Assembly: GCA_917880885.1 (NCBI GenBank)
Contig: OU862913.1
Span: 24,995,286 to 25,059,285, forward strand
Reading direction: 5' to 3'
Source of the DNA: Limnephilus marmoratus
Lineage: Eukaryota; Arthropoda; Insecta; Trichoptera; Limnephilidae
Length of the DNA: 64,000 bases
Part shown: positions 33,355 to 43,158 of the stretch, in pieces
Layout: the number at the start of each line of letters is the position of its first letter
Position numbering within the stretch: position 1 is the first letter of the stretch
Program-made: the position numbers and the translations under genes
Notes under the pieces: model-generated
The model's input: only the letters and a program-made list of their open reading frames with translations
Databases searched by the model: none
Told to the model about the DNA's origin: nothing

Positions 33355-34689
33355 ATGTCATTTTCAACCAACGGAAATGAAAATGGGTTTATTATGTCAT
33401 CTATACAGATGAACATTGATAATCTGAGACCCCAAAAAACAAAAGCAGGTATTCCTAGGCAGCGTATGAAATGGACGAACCATTTCAATATGTTCATCGT
33501 TCGTTCATATTTTTATGTAACTAAACTAGAAACAGATATGTTATTGTATAGGAAAAAATTACATTTACTTTTCTCACAAAATTATCCGGTTGCCCAAGTA
33601 AACGAACAAAGATTAGCTGACCAAAAAAGGGCAATTTTAAAAAATAATTTAATTCCTGTAGTAACATTAAATCAGATAAGAAAAGAAGTAGCAGATAGAT
33701 TGCAATTGGAGAATAATGTAGAACAAATTAATACGAGTAGTAATGTTATATTAGATGCATTGAATGAAGATAGTTTAGATAATATTCTAGTAGAAGAATC
33801 CAATGATATTACAGTAGATTCAAATAACTTAGACATTATCCATAATCTTAGGGAAATCAATATTGCAAATTTAAACTTACTAAATGATAATGTAATAGAA
33901 TTAGCTAACTTGCTTCAAAATAATATAAATAGATATATAGATATAGAGCCCACAGTTAGACCAAAATTACCAAAATTGCATACGTCAAAGAAATTATCTA
34001 AATTAATTTCTGAATTAAATAATTTAATTTTACCAAAAATAATATTTGACGATATTAGTTTTTTAGATCTTCATACAATAGTGTACGCTAGTGCTATCAC
34101 TATATGTAATAAGTTAGGAGTTAAATTAACGTCCTCTGATGATAGATCATATAGTTATAGTAAACCAGAATGGCAGATTAGATTAGAAAATGATGTAGTA
34201 TTTTTAAGAAGTAGTATAGCTAGAGTAATTGAATATAAAAATGGAAATAGAAGTAGGAATATTTTGAGATATGTAGATGAAATTGGGAGAAAATTTGGTT
34301 ATAGCATTGGTAGTAATAGTAATGAAAATATAATCAATGATTTATTAGATTTATTAAAACAAAAATTAGGTGTAAAAGCTAGTAGATTAAAAAGATATAA
34401 TTATACGTATAATAAAAGAAATAATAATAGATTATTTCAGAAAAATGAGAAAATATTTTATTCCAAACTTGACGATAAACAGAATATTATTTCGAATAAT
34501 AATATTCCGTTGCCATCTGAATCAGATATGCGCGATTTTTGGACAAACATTTGGAGTAAAGATATAAAACATAATGAGGCAGGTAACTGGATAGAAAATG
34601 AAGAACTCAATTGTTCAGACATTGAACAAATTAGTTTTTCTGATATATCGGTTGAATTGTTAGCCAAAATTATAAAAACTATCTGCTAA
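33355..34689 (+). CDS. LINE protein, N-terminal part (RT core deleted)
   Basis: I chose the ATG at 33,355; the frame is open a little further up without an ATG. About 445 residues, Asn/Ile/Lys-rich, with a basic start (RQRMKWTNHF). Near the end is the pattern MRDFWTNIWSK...HNEAGNWI (residues about 383-403), which in R2/RTE-like LINE proteins lies shortly before the reverse transcriptase. The frame stops just after it, where the RT fingers and palm should begin. It is therefore the N-terminal half of a non-LTR retrotransposon polyprotein truncated by an internal deletion. An alternative, that this is an ORF1, is less likely given the pre-RT signature. Confidence 0.65.
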   Translation: MSFSTNGNENGFIMSSIQMNIDNLRPQKTKAGIPRQRMKWTNHFNMFIVRSYFYVTKLETDMLLYRKKLHLLFSQNYPVAQVNEQRLADQKRAILKNNLIPVVTLNQIRKEVADRLQLENNVEQINTSSNVILDALNEDSLDNILVEESNDITVDSNNLDIIHNLREINIANLNLLNDNVIELANLLQNNINRYIDIEPTVRPKLPKLHTSKKLSKLISELNNLILPKIIFDDISFLDLHTIVYASAITICNKLGVKLTSSDDRSYSYSKPEWQIRLENDVVFLRSSIARVIEYKNGNRSRNILRYVDEIGRKFGYSIGSNSNENIINDLLDLLKQKLGVKASRLKRYNYTYNKRNNNRLFQKNEKIFYSKLDDKQNIISNNNIPLPSESDMRDFWTNIWSKDIKHNEAGNWIENEELNCSDIEQISFSDISVELLAKIIKTIC

Positions 34690-34721
34690 AAATTTAGTAC
34701 TATCTGCTAAAAATTTAGTAA
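34676..34721 (+). repeat. 21-bp direct duplication at the deletion junction
   Basis: CTATCTGCTAAAAATTTAGT occurs twice in tandem exactly where the N-terminal frame ends and the C-terminal frame begins. Confidence 0.9.
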
Positions 34722-35851
34722 AAGCAATAAATACTTGGGCAATACCTCTATTAACGTACTCATTTGGCATAATTAAATGGTCCAATACAGATTTAGATAG
34801 TTTAGAACGATTAATTAGAACTACGTTAACAAAGTTTAATTGCCATCATCCAAATTCAGCTATAGAACGTATTAATTTACCTAGAAATTTAGGAGGTAGA
34901 GGTGTAGTCAAAATAACATCTTTGAAACACAATCAGGTAGAAATGCTTAGAAATTTTTTCCATAGGAAAGCTAATAGCTCAGAAATGCACAAAATAATTT
35001 GCAAGGCAGATAGAAACATTACTCCATTAAATTTATATGACGAGAATGCCAACATTCTTATAAATACTAACCAGGAATTATTAGATTCCTGGTCAAATAA
35101 AATTATTCATGCAAAACACTTCAATTATCTCAACCAAACGTATGTTGACAAACTTTCGTCAAACAAATGGTTGAGTATTGGAGAGTTGAGCGCAGAAATA
35201 GAAGGATTTATGCTTGCCATTCAAGATAGAGTCATTAATACTAAAAATTATAGAAAGCATATAATCAAAGATATAAATCAAATTGATGATTTATGTAGAA
35301 AATGTTTGGCTTTTCCTGAAACTATAGAACATATTATATCGGGATGTTCTATATTAGCGCCGTCCGAATATACATTTAGGCACAATCAGGTTTTAAAAAT
35401 AATTCACCAAAGTTTGGTAATTAAACATAACTTGATTGACTGCCGTAATATAGTACCATATTATGAATATGAACAAAATTCATTTTTAGAAAATGAATTT
35501 TATAAAATATATTATGATAAAACTATACTAACAGACAGAACAATTAGTCATAATAGACCAGATATAGTTTTACATGACAAAATTAAAAAAATAACTTATA
35601 TCATTGATGTAGCTATTCCAAATTCCTGTAATATTCAAAGAACTGTTTCTGAAAAAATAAGAAAATACACAGATTTAGGAAATGAGATTAAAAGAATTTG
35701 GCATTCTCGGACTATAAAAATATTACCATTTGTTATTTCGGCCACTGGCATAATACCTAGGAATCTGATTCAAAATTTAAGCATATTAATTAGATTTGTC
35801 AAAGAATTTGTATATAAAAATGCAAAAAGCAGTAATTTTAAATACATGTAG
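34679..35851 (+). pseudogene. LINE protein, RT thumb plus restriction-like endonuclease
   Basis: The open frame continues from the junction. First is an RT-thumb pattern (AINTWAIPLLTYSFGIIKWS, then RTTLTKFNCHHPNSAIER, LPRNLGGRGVV). Next is a zinc-knuckle CRKCLAFPETIEHIISGC (CX2CX7HX4C), then NRPDIVLHDK...IIDVAIP, a PD-(X14)-D arrangement. The CCHC knuckle followed by PD..D is the signature of the restriction-like endonuclease of R2/R4/CRE-type LINEs, which nick the target site for reverse transcription. It lacks its own start and the RT catalytic core, and is in a different frame from the N-terminal part, so the element cannot move alone. Confidence 0.75.
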
Positions 35852-35877
35852 GATTACAAAAGATTTTTTAAATATTT

Positions 35878-36203
35878 ATATTGAGGGATCAGTAGGATTT
35901 ATAGGTTCAATTAGAAATGCCACAGAGCCGAACCCTCTGATATGAAAATATCTGGAGTCGGTGAATTATATTCCCATTTAGTCTCTAGTAGGTTGACATG
36001 TTGTTCTTGTATTGTTTTGTATTTATAATACTTATATAGTGCAATTGCATAGCGTGGATTCACTAGATGATCATTTGGGGAAGTGTATGAAAGGGTTTAG
36101 TTTTTCCTTCTTTTTTTTTTTTTTTTGGGGGGGAAAATTTAACCCGGACATTTAAATCTGGTGCGTGATAAAAAGAATTTGGCATTCTCGGACTATAAAA
36201 ATT
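35878..36203 (+). repeat. LINE 3' UTR, rearranged
   Basis: Second copy of the 31,483 unit with an extra ~100-base insert (about 35,935-36,040). It ends with AAGAATTTGGCATTCTCGG, which repeats the coding DNA at 35,693, showing a template-switch-like patch. Confidence 0.75.
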
Positions 36204-36481
36204 GTTATGTCTGCCCTTTCCTCGGCAGATGGTAATAATTAATATCGGTTCTTTTAATATAAATGTGTTTATTACTTGAATAACCTAGCTGGATAGCTAC
36301 GACTGTTTACTATTCGGGGGTAGGTAAATCTCTGGGGCCTTGCCAGGGAGCTCGTAGAGTCTATCTCTGATACTGCTTCTTGTACGCCAATGCCATCTGG
36401 CGAGCTATGGTGCAAGCTACATGCTTACCGCCATCTATCGTATTCTTTCCATATTAAATACTTAATTACTCTACATTACAC
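36204..36481 (-). repeat. LTR of a degenerate Ty3/gypsy element (3' LTR, minus orientation)
   Basis: In minus sense it runs TGTAATGTAG...GACATAACA (TG...CA) and is preceded by the purine tract GGTCGGGGAGGG. The pol relic upstream in the same orientation supports the call. The partner LTR is not in the window. Confidence 0.6.
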
Positions 36482-36677
36482 CCTCCCCGACCTAATCTCA
36501 AGCCCTGGCTACAATAAATACAAGTCATGTTTTTTTTCAAAAGAAGCTATACAATTGACAAAAAATGGGATTTTAAATATTTCATTTTTACACGATTTTA
36601 TACACTAAATTCAACCAAACATAGTCATGATTTTAAATATTTCAACTTAAGTACTTCTGTTTCTCTGGGAGGGACCT

Positions 36678-36990
36678 CTATGAACGCTTTGAACGGAGCC
36701 TTCCTTCCCAAGGTCTTAGTTGAGTAGTTTGCTCTCGATCATCCGCTGGTAATCTGAAATCAAGAGAACTCCACGATAGCCCCTTCAACAAAGCTGAGGT
36801 CCCCAACTCGTCTGAAGCGCATTTCGTGACCTCAGACGCGGTGGGTGGGTTATTATCTTCACTCTCCTCTTCCCATTTCACAGATAAACTCTTTAACTGA
36901 TCAATATGCCTCTTCCAAGTCAACGGAGTACCACAGATCCTAACGATATAAACTTTTTTACCCACTTTCCTTTCTACAATACCTCTAACC
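36678..36990 (-). pseudogene. Ty3/gypsy pol C-terminus (integrase tail)
   Basis: Contains WVRGIVERKVGKKVYIVRI followed by WKRHIDQLKSL. This is the end of gypsy integrases, where a short beta-barrel precedes W(K/R)RHxxQL. It is cut at 36,990 by the terminus of the hAT element that begins there; the rest of pol is absent. Confidence 0.7.
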
Positions 36991-37766
36991 CAGTGTTTTT
37001 CAATCTGTGGGTCGCGACCCCCAGGGGGGTCGCGAAGCATTACTCGGGGGGTCGCCGCCAAAAGGAAAAAATGCGAGGTTCTAACTATAATGAAAACACT
37101 ATTTCAGTGAGAAGGCTGGGCTTGTTTATTTTTCAAAAATATTTCAAATCGTGGTGATATATTTGATATTGTGGCAGGATATTTATATAAGAAAATAGTC
37201 TTTAGGCGTTGTTCAGTTTATTTCTCTTATATAGGGTTCACAGCTTATAGTAAAAACAGAGTACAGAACCGTTTTAGCACAAAGTAAAGTCACTTAGAGT
37301 TTAAACAATGTTCACTATTGTCTTCACTAAACACTTAGCGTAATACCCCCAACATAGGACCCGCGGTCTCTTAGTTGGGTTAAGGTTTCCCGGCAAGTAA
37401 TGTCCACTAGGGCGCTGCTACTTGAATTCCCAAGGAGGACCCAGAGGGTTCTCTCGACTTGGTACTGGTTTTGTTAACTGAGCACTGACCACTAGGATGC
37501 TGTTGCTTAGTTCAACCAGGAGTACGGCTAGACTGATTTCATATAGGCCTGCACTGTATTATATACCACTTAGGGCAGGGTAGTGCCGGCTGGCGATGGA
37601 GGGGAGGCGGTAGCTCAGTCAATGGGGTGTCTTCGCGTCCTGGTGGCGAGGCGAAAGTTGCCGAGCGAGACGGCGCTATGCGTGTGAGGGAGTATTCGGA
37701 TCCGTGCGTCGGACCGAATACCAAGCGCTACAATATGTTAATAATCAAATCATTTTCTAAGTTAAG

Positions 37767-37977
37767 GGTGGGTTCTTTCAAAAAATTTAACGAATTCATC
37801 AAATATTTTAAGTTAATTTTCACGTTCTGTGTAAGTTCTACTCAAGTTCTGTGATTATTTCAGTTTTACGATGTAACTGGCCTATATAGTAACAGAACTC
37901 GAATAGAACTTACACAGAACGTGAAAATTAACTGCAAATATTTGATGAATTCGTCAAATTTTTTTAAACAACCCGTC
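37767..37977. repeat. Long hairpin, ~87-bp arms
   Basis: AATTTAACGAATTCATCAAATATTT and TTAATTTTCACGTTCTGTGTAAG on the left face their reverse complements on the right; the loop is about 35 bases. Arms differ by a few bases. Confidence 0.85.
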
Positions 37978-37984
37978 CTAACTC

Positions 37985-38046
37985 TGTTTCTCTTTTTAGT
38001 TTGAATGTCCACCATTGAAGAAAATGACAGTTCACATGAAGTGAAC
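37985..38046 (-). pseudogene. hAT transposase C-terminal snippet
   Basis: Minus-strand reading gives SCELSFSSMVDIQT, a paralogue of LCELTFSSTVDILT at about 38,620. It is cut by the LINE fragment that follows. Confidence 0.5.
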
Positions 38047-38590
38047 TACATTTTCGACCAAAAAAACAAATTTCAACAATCTCAAAATAACACTACCAGA
38101 CCAATAAGACAATCGTACAAAAATAACATAAAAACTCCGACAGTGAATACAAGCTTTGGAAAAAGGCACTATAAATATCATGCTATAAAAGCATTCAACA
38201 ATCTTACCCTTGAAAATAAAATAGAAGAAAACAAAAATAAATTCATACTCAAAATTAAAAATTGGATTAAAGAACAAAAAAGACAATATTTCCAAAATCT
38301 CATAACACAAACAGAATAAAACACATACATGTAACACACAAAAAAAATCACATCATTTAAAGGAAACATTTTACCTAAATTATAAATTTTTATTTTTAAT
38401 TTAATTTTAGCATTCTTTTTTTTCTTTTTTTTATGCAGCATTATTTTAATATTATTTTTAAAGTAATGTATTAATTTTTATTTTATAAAATGGAGGCCTC
38501 AGCACAGGTGAGCTACCCAGTGCGGCCGACATTGCTGAATTGTATTAAAAATGTTAGATATTATGACAAATAAATAAATAATAATAGTGG
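38047..38590 (+). pseudogene. 5'-truncated LINE insertion (Jockey/CR1-like tail)
   Basis: About 90 codons with the C-terminal RT-end pattern TRPIRQSYKN...HAIKAFNNLTLENKIEENKNKFILKIKNWI. A 3' UTR containing GGCCTCAGCACAGGTGAG (a word also seen in reverse at about 53,040) follows, then an AAATAAATAAATAA tail. The 5' truncation and A-rich tail are typical of target-primed insertion. Confidence 0.7.
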
Positions 38591-38619
38591 CAAATGGCAC
38601 TAATAATTTTTGTTAGAAT

Positions 38620-38847
38620 ATCCACCGTTGAAGAGAATGTGAGTTCACATAAGTATGAAGTGGTAAATGGCACTAATAATTTTAGAGCTTCCCTTGCCAG
38701 CTCTGGACACTCTTCTTTTCTTTTCATCAAAAACACGCCAACACTTTGAGCATGAAATGCCATTTTAAGCATGCCGTCAGCAGCTAAATCTGTAAGATTT
38801 TCTTTCATATTTGTGGTGAGATCAGCCAGTTCCATTGACTTATCCAA
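38620..38847 (-). pseudogene. hAT (ZBED5-like) transposase C-terminal region
   Basis: The frame contains LTDLAADGMLKMAFHA, RKEECPELAREALKLLVPF and TTSYLCELTFSSTVDI, the conserved end of ZBED5/SCAND3-type hAT transposases, where this region dimerises. The remainder of the protein is missing; a short tandem duplication (AAATGGCACTAATAATTTT at about 38,590 and 38,664) garbles its end. Confidence 0.75.
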
Positions 38848-39039
38848 GAAAGGGTTTTAAAATCCATCTGTGCCGCAAAATTAGGCCCGCGCAAGTGGGA
38901 GCGTCCAAGTCAAAGTGGCACGCAGCCTTAACTTACATAGTCCTTATTTTAAAAGCTCTCGCGGCTTCCTTGCAGAGTGTAGTCCGTAATAATGAATATA
39001 GAGGTACCAAAATAGAGAAAATAATAAACGTATTTTTTT

Positions 39040-39355
39040 ACATAAGCTCCACACAGGAGGCTGTCATCTTTGGGGATGCTGTGTGGAGGGTTTTTTTAAG
39101 GAACGGAAGGAGAGGAGAGATCTGGGAAGGAAAGGGGTTTAAGGGGTGGGTAGGAATCTAGGGTTCAGTGTGTCTTGGTCATCCGCCTCTAAGACCTTGA
39201 CAAACATAACCTCATAAACCCGGGCACCCCTGCTAAATCACCAAACGTAGCGAACCACTTGGGGTGACCTATGGCAGAGGTGTTGGTTATCCAATAAAGG
39301 TTCCCGGGGCGGCGGTACCCATTCCCGCCTCCCAAATTGTAAGTATTTACTCGTA
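39040..39355 (+). repeat. Dispersed CTCCACACAG...CCTCCCAAATTG repeat, full copy
   Basis: Runs CTCCACACAGGAGG, GTGTGGAGGGT, GGTGGGTAGGAATC, GTAGCGAACCACTTGGGGTG and CCCGGGGCGGCGG to CCCGCCTCCCAAATTG. Other copies: 54,225-54,745 and 55,386-55,720 (minus); partial copies at 24,656, 42,990 and 61,975. Confidence 0.85.
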
Positions 39356-39465
39356 ACTTACTCACTTTTTGCCTGTATCTATGGCCAAAGGGGGTCGCCA
39401 GAATTTTTCAACCTGTAAAGGGGTCGCGTATTCAAAAAGATTGAAAAACACTGTTATAGGATCAT

Positions 39466-39825
39466 TCTATGGTCAAATCCATACTTAGATATGGAATTCG
39501 AACTCGGGGACACTCGAGCATAATTAATATTAAATACATTAAAAATTTACAAACTGCTATTATTAAAAAAATTGTTAAACCTAACATTTACAAACAAAGA
39601 AACACCTTAAAATTACTGTATGGGTCTGAGGGCCTACTTACAATTAAAGGGCTTCTCTGGTACATTATAATTATGGATAATTCGGGAGAAAGCGCGTATA
39701 AAAAGTTATTGGTGCACAGTCACACAACAAGATATACCGAAAACAAAGGCCTAAAAATAACACGAATATCAAATAAGTATAATAGCAGAACGCTCGAATA
39801 TATGATACCTTTGATTTATAACATA
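39466..39825 (+). pseudogene. Non-LTR RT C-terminal fragment, interrupted by a Helitron
   Basis: Reads SILRYGIRTRG...INIKYIKNLQTAIIKKIVKP, the thumb-side end of Jockey-like RTs (L.YGI..WG......LQ...I), then a basic tail. The frame runs straight into the Helitron at 39,826. Removing the insert would leave a stop a few codons later, and 40,784-41,050 then looks like the LINE 3' UTR ending in (TAAA)n. Confidence 0.7.
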
Positions 39826-39925
39826 CTAGCTGACCCGACGAACTTCGTACCGCCTCAGAATCAAAAACTGTTGTCAACTTATTAACTGAATTGATCTAAA
39901 TTGTTTCTCCCTGCGTATCCTTTCC

Positions 39926-40211
39926 CCTCTCCCTCTCCCTCTCCCTCTCCCTCTCCCTCTCCCTCTCCCTCTCCCTCTCCCTCTCCCTCTCCCTCTCCCT
40001 CTCCCTCTCCCTCTCCCTCTCCCTCTCCCTCTCCCTCTCCCTCTCCCTCTCCCTCTCCCTCTCCCTCTCCCTCTCCCTCTCCCTCTCCCTCTCCCTCTCC
40101 CTCTCCCTCTCCCTCTCCCTCTCCCTCTCCCTCTCCCTCTCCCTCTCCCTCTCCCTCTCCCTCTCCCTCTCCCTCTCCCTCTCCCTCTCCCTCTCCCTCT
40201 CCCTCTCCCTT
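39926..40211. repeat. (CCCTCT)n hexanucleotide array, ~48 units
   Basis: Essentially perfect CCCTCT repeats inside the Helitron. The purine strand is (AGAGGG)n. Long Pro-Ser or Arg-Glu frames across it are artefacts. Confidence 0.97.
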
Positions 40212-40286
40212 CTCCCCTTCCCCCGTCCCGCTAACCCCCTTCCTGAGTTCCTCTCCCCCCTCCCCCCTCCCCCCTCCTCCGGTTCA

Positions 40287-40640
40287 CAGTTCAATATTAT
40301 ACCCCTTACAATACTGCTGCAGTTCTTTCAAAATAGGAGAATTCGTTCCATACAAAATTTATGGGGAAAATAATTTTCTTCGGAGTGGAACACCCTTTAT
40401 TCACGCACAGTTCAATATTATACCCCTTACAATATTGCTGCAGTTCTTTCAAAATAGGAGAATTCGTTCCATACAAAATTTATGGGGAAAATAATTTTCT
40501 TCGGAGTGGAACACCCTTTATTCACGTACAGTTCAATATTATACGCCTTACAATATTGCTGCAGTTATTTCAAAATAGGAGAATTCGTTCCATACAAAAT
40601 GTATGGGGAAAATAATTTTCTTCGGAGTGGAACACCCTTT
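40287..40640. repeat. Three tandem 121-bp units in the Helitron
   Basis: CAGTTCAATATTATACCCC begins units at 40,287, 40,408 and 40,529. Each has AATAGGAGAATTCGTTCC and CTTCGGAGTGGAACACCC. The same triplet is in the other copy at about 63,245-63,600. Confidence 0.95.
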
Positions 40641-40783
40641 ACTTTTAGGGGCATGAAAAATAGATGTTGGTCGATTCTCAGACCTACCAGATAAGCACAC
40701 AAAATTTCATCAAAATTGGTCCAGCCGTTTCGGAGGAGTATGGCAACAAACACCGTGACACGAGAATTTTATATATTAGAAGA

Positions 40784-41050
40784 TTGAATTAAAACATTAA
40801 TTTAAAAAATAATGAGGAACCCTGCCATAAACTGACAAAAAAGTGGTTAATAAATGAACAACACATTTATCTATCCTAAATTTTATATTAGGTATTAATA
40901 TTGTAACTTAAGCTAATGTGTGTTATGTAATAATATTATACGGTAGAACCTACAGACAAGCTGATCTGTCACAGCTTTGTGGGACTACCCGTATCTTATA
41001 TTGTATTAGATGTGATTATATTCAATTTAATAAATAAATAAATATAAAAA
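40784..41050 (+). repeat. LINE 3' UTR with (TAAA)n tail
   Basis: Continues the LINE interrupted at 39,825; ends AATTTAATAAATAAATAAATAT. Contains CAGCTTTGTGGGACTACCCG. No gene. Confidence 0.6.
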
Positions 41051-41186
41051 TTATTACTGTGACGATCCACGGTTACCGCACCGTGACGGCATAAACATAC
41101 GTTCCTTATCACAATATTGCGGCAGCTCTTTCAAAAGATGCGATACACAATATATATGTAGGTGATTTTGTTGACCTGTTCTGCAG
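41051..41186 (-). repeat. Dispersed repeat CCGTGACGGCATAA...
   Basis: Shares CGTGACGGCATAA, ACATACGTTCCTTATC and CTCTTTCAAAAGATG with 61,075-61,145 (opposite strand) and 42,895-42,955. Confidence 0.6.
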
Positions 41187-41356
41187 CGTGCCTTCACTGC
41201 CAAGGGAGATGCCTCAATAGCGTGCCTGTTGCCGAGGTCGACGATGAAGACGACGTGGAGCCCATTCAGCAAGAACCATCCACCACTGAGAATGACGATG
41301 CCATGGATGAACAACGCTTGCCAGGACCCTCACGTCCAAAGAGGTTGAAAACGTGA
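41187..41356 (+). CDS. Possible terminal exon or captured gene fragment (unknown product)
   Basis: A pyrimidine-rich TTTTGTTGACCTGTTCTGCAG just before it looks like a 3' splice site. The following frame (55 codons, stop at 41,354-41,356) reads CLHCQGRCLNSVPVAEVDDE..., is acidic and ends PGPSRPKRLKT. Its GC-rich codons differ sharply from the AT-rich surroundings. AATAAA follows at about 41,449. I do not recognise the protein. It may be the last exon of a host gene or a fragment carried by a transposon; upstream exons are not evident. Confidence 0.35.
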
Positions 41357-42189
41357 ATCCATATAAAGTTGAGAGTGTAACATGATGTTTTTGAGAACAG
41401 TGATAACATTGAGGTTTATAATTTTTTGTACTTAATGTAACGAAGTAGAATAAAATTACAATGAGATTATCATCATTATCATTATAAATTTTAAAATCAT
41501 TATAAAATTTTAAATTTTCAAGTTATATGATTTTGGTCTACTTTATTTAATAACTGGCTTTAAAGTGTGGTCACACATATTATTAGGCGAACAAACAAAA
41601 GTTGTGTGTCAGAAATAAGATGAAAACATATTACTTGAAAACAGCTTTTTTTAAAATGACGACATTTTACGAAAAAACTTAAAATTGCTGTAAATATTTA
41701 CTAGTTGGAGATTTATTCGCATATGTATATATATTCTAAAATAAAATTAAATTATTTACAACTTCTTTCAAAAAATTTATTTCTTTGATGAATATTTTAG
41801 ATGATATGAAGGAATGTTTAATGAAAAATGTGATGTAAAATGATTTTTTTTCGAAAATATTGACATTTGAGGAGCGTGTAACTCAAAAACGGTTAGGATT
41901 TCCAAAATTACGTATAGAATAAAAGTTCTAGATAATTTTATGAGCTTTTACTTATTCTAAAAAGTTTTCTTCTGCGACGCACCGTTTATGAGATATAAAC
42001 GGAAACCCGAAAATCGGGACCTTCCCCCCCCCCCCCTCCCCCCCCCTAGCTCACCACCTAGACGTCAGGACTTTTAGTATGTTCATACCCTAAGCACCCT
42101 AAACAAGTCCTGAAGGAATCGCTTAGGTTCCTGATCATGCACTCTACAACTCCTTCCTTGACTGGATTAAAAGTAAAAAATGTTAAATT
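41357..42189. other. AT-rich intergenic, no gene
   Basis: Contains AATAAA near 41,449 and a C run at 42,026-42,049. Nothing else recognised. Confidence 0.45.
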
Positions 42190-42483
42190 TTATAAATTCT
42201 CTCTCACATACAGCATCATGACGTTTCCGTAGACCCCTACAATGCTACTAGCCATGACGATAATTGTGGTGAACTTACGTCTTGCAGTATGAAAGAGACA
42301 TGCGTGTATGAGTGCGAGAGAATGGGGAACATATAAAAGGGTGTGATTGCAGTCCATTGACCTCTTTGCCATCAAACTTCCTACGAAGCACCAGTACAAT
42401 ATATCGGAATAAACATCAATAAACGACTTATTATTATCTATACCCGTACTGAGATCATAATCAGAGGAATCTGGATCCATCAT
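42190..42483 (-). CDS. Small ORF, possible first exon, unknown
   Basis: ATG-initiated 97-codon frame (MMDPDSSDYDLSTGIDNN...). After FHTARR (about 42,280) the coding strand has GACGTAAGTTC, a strong 5' splice-donor match, so the translated part may end there. No family recognised; the N-terminal half is acidic. It lies between dispersed repeats, so it may be a fragment. Confidence 0.25.
   Translation of the reverse strand: MMDPDSSDYDLSTGIDNNKSFIDVYSDILYWCFVGSLMAKRSMDCNHTLLYVPHSLALIHACLFHTARRKFTTIIVMASSIVGVYGNVMMLYVRENL
42331..42338 (+). promoter_or_regulatory. TATAAAAG motif
   Basis: A consensus TATA box on the plus strand with a GCAGTCC initiator-like word about 20 bases on. No plus-strand gene follows, so it may be chance or belong to a transposon. 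Confidence 0.2.
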
Positions 42484-42989
42484 CCACCAGGAGTCATCAC
42501 AATAATTTTGAAAGTATGGAATTTAGTTACAAGGATAATATTAAAGTGTGAGTGAATTCCAAAAATTAAAAAAAAAACGTCAATAATATCAATGTGCTGT
42601 TGGTTTTGCTTTTTTATTGAAACTTATAATGCTGCAGCTCTTTCTTGCATACTAAATAACAATAGTCGAAAATGAGAAATGATATGTCTGCACCCCCCCA
42701 AAGGAAACATACTATCATTATCAATCATACATTTACCTCACACATGAGAAGAAAATGAAAAGCATTTCCGTAGAGCTGTAGTAAGATATACTCTTATCTG
42801 TTTCCTCCAAATGAAAAATTTGTACTTTGGAGGAAACTGTCACACGTGTTTTGTGTGTTTCATCTTTGTCTCACCATTTGTTAATGTGTAAGAAAGAGTT
42901 GCAGCATTATAACGATAAGGAACGTATGTTAATTGCCTTTTATGCCGTCACGGTAATTATAAAAGCGTTTAACTCTTTCAAGAAAGACA
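42484..42989. other. Intergenic with dispersed-repeat pieces
   Basis: 42,640-42,720 and 42,790-42,955 share words (AGTCGAAAATGAGA; GATAAGGAACGTATGTT) with 54,790-54,900 and 61,030-61,140. No gene. Confidence 0.45.
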
Positions 42990-43158
42990 TACAACTTTTT
43001 TTTTACATTAACTCCACACAGGAGGCCCTGAAGAAAATAATTTCCCTCAGGACCTATGTCATCTAAGATGCTGTGTGGAGGGTATTTTTGAGGAAAGGAA
43101 GGAATGAGCATTGGTCTTGAAGAGACCCATGTTGTAGGAAGGAGGAAACACAAAGGCC
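42990..43158 (+). repeat. Dispersed CTCCACACAG repeat, partial copy
   Basis: CTCCACACAGGAGGCCCTGA ... GCTGTGTGGAGGGT ... CCATGTTGTAGGAAGGAGGA, as at 24,656. Confidence 0.75.

Larger units (their letters stand above)
36991..39453 (-). mobile_element. ZBED-type hAT remnant, heavily invaded
   Basis: Left end CAGTGTTTTTCAATC, right end GATTGAAAAACACTG; both have GGGTCGCG just inside. Transposase pieces lie on the minus strand. Flanking octamers (CTCTAACC, TTATAGGA) do not match, so the two ends may belong to different insertions or one flank was rearranged. Confidence 0.65.
39826..40783 (-). mobile_element. Non-autonomous Helitron with (CCCTCT)n array, copy 1
   Basis: In minus sense: starts TCTTCTAATATATAAAATTC, ends GGGTCAGCTAG, with a terminal hairpin ACGAAGTTCGT eight bases before CTAG. 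It lies between A (39,825) and T (40,784) without TSD. About 930 bases match the 62,801 element. No Rep/helicase. Confidence 0.85.

Noticed and set aside
37597..37660. tRNA-like GGCGGTAGCTCAGTCAATGG
   Set aside because: A D-arm-like word is present, but no B box or acceptor pairing follows at tRNA spacing.
36991..39453. Target duplication for the ZBED-type hAT remnant
   Set aside because: The octamers next to the two ends differ, so a single clean insertion cannot be claimed.
39896..40294. Long Arg-Glu and Pro-Ser open frames
   Set aside because: They are translations of the (CCCTCT)n array on each strand; simple repeats stay open without coding.
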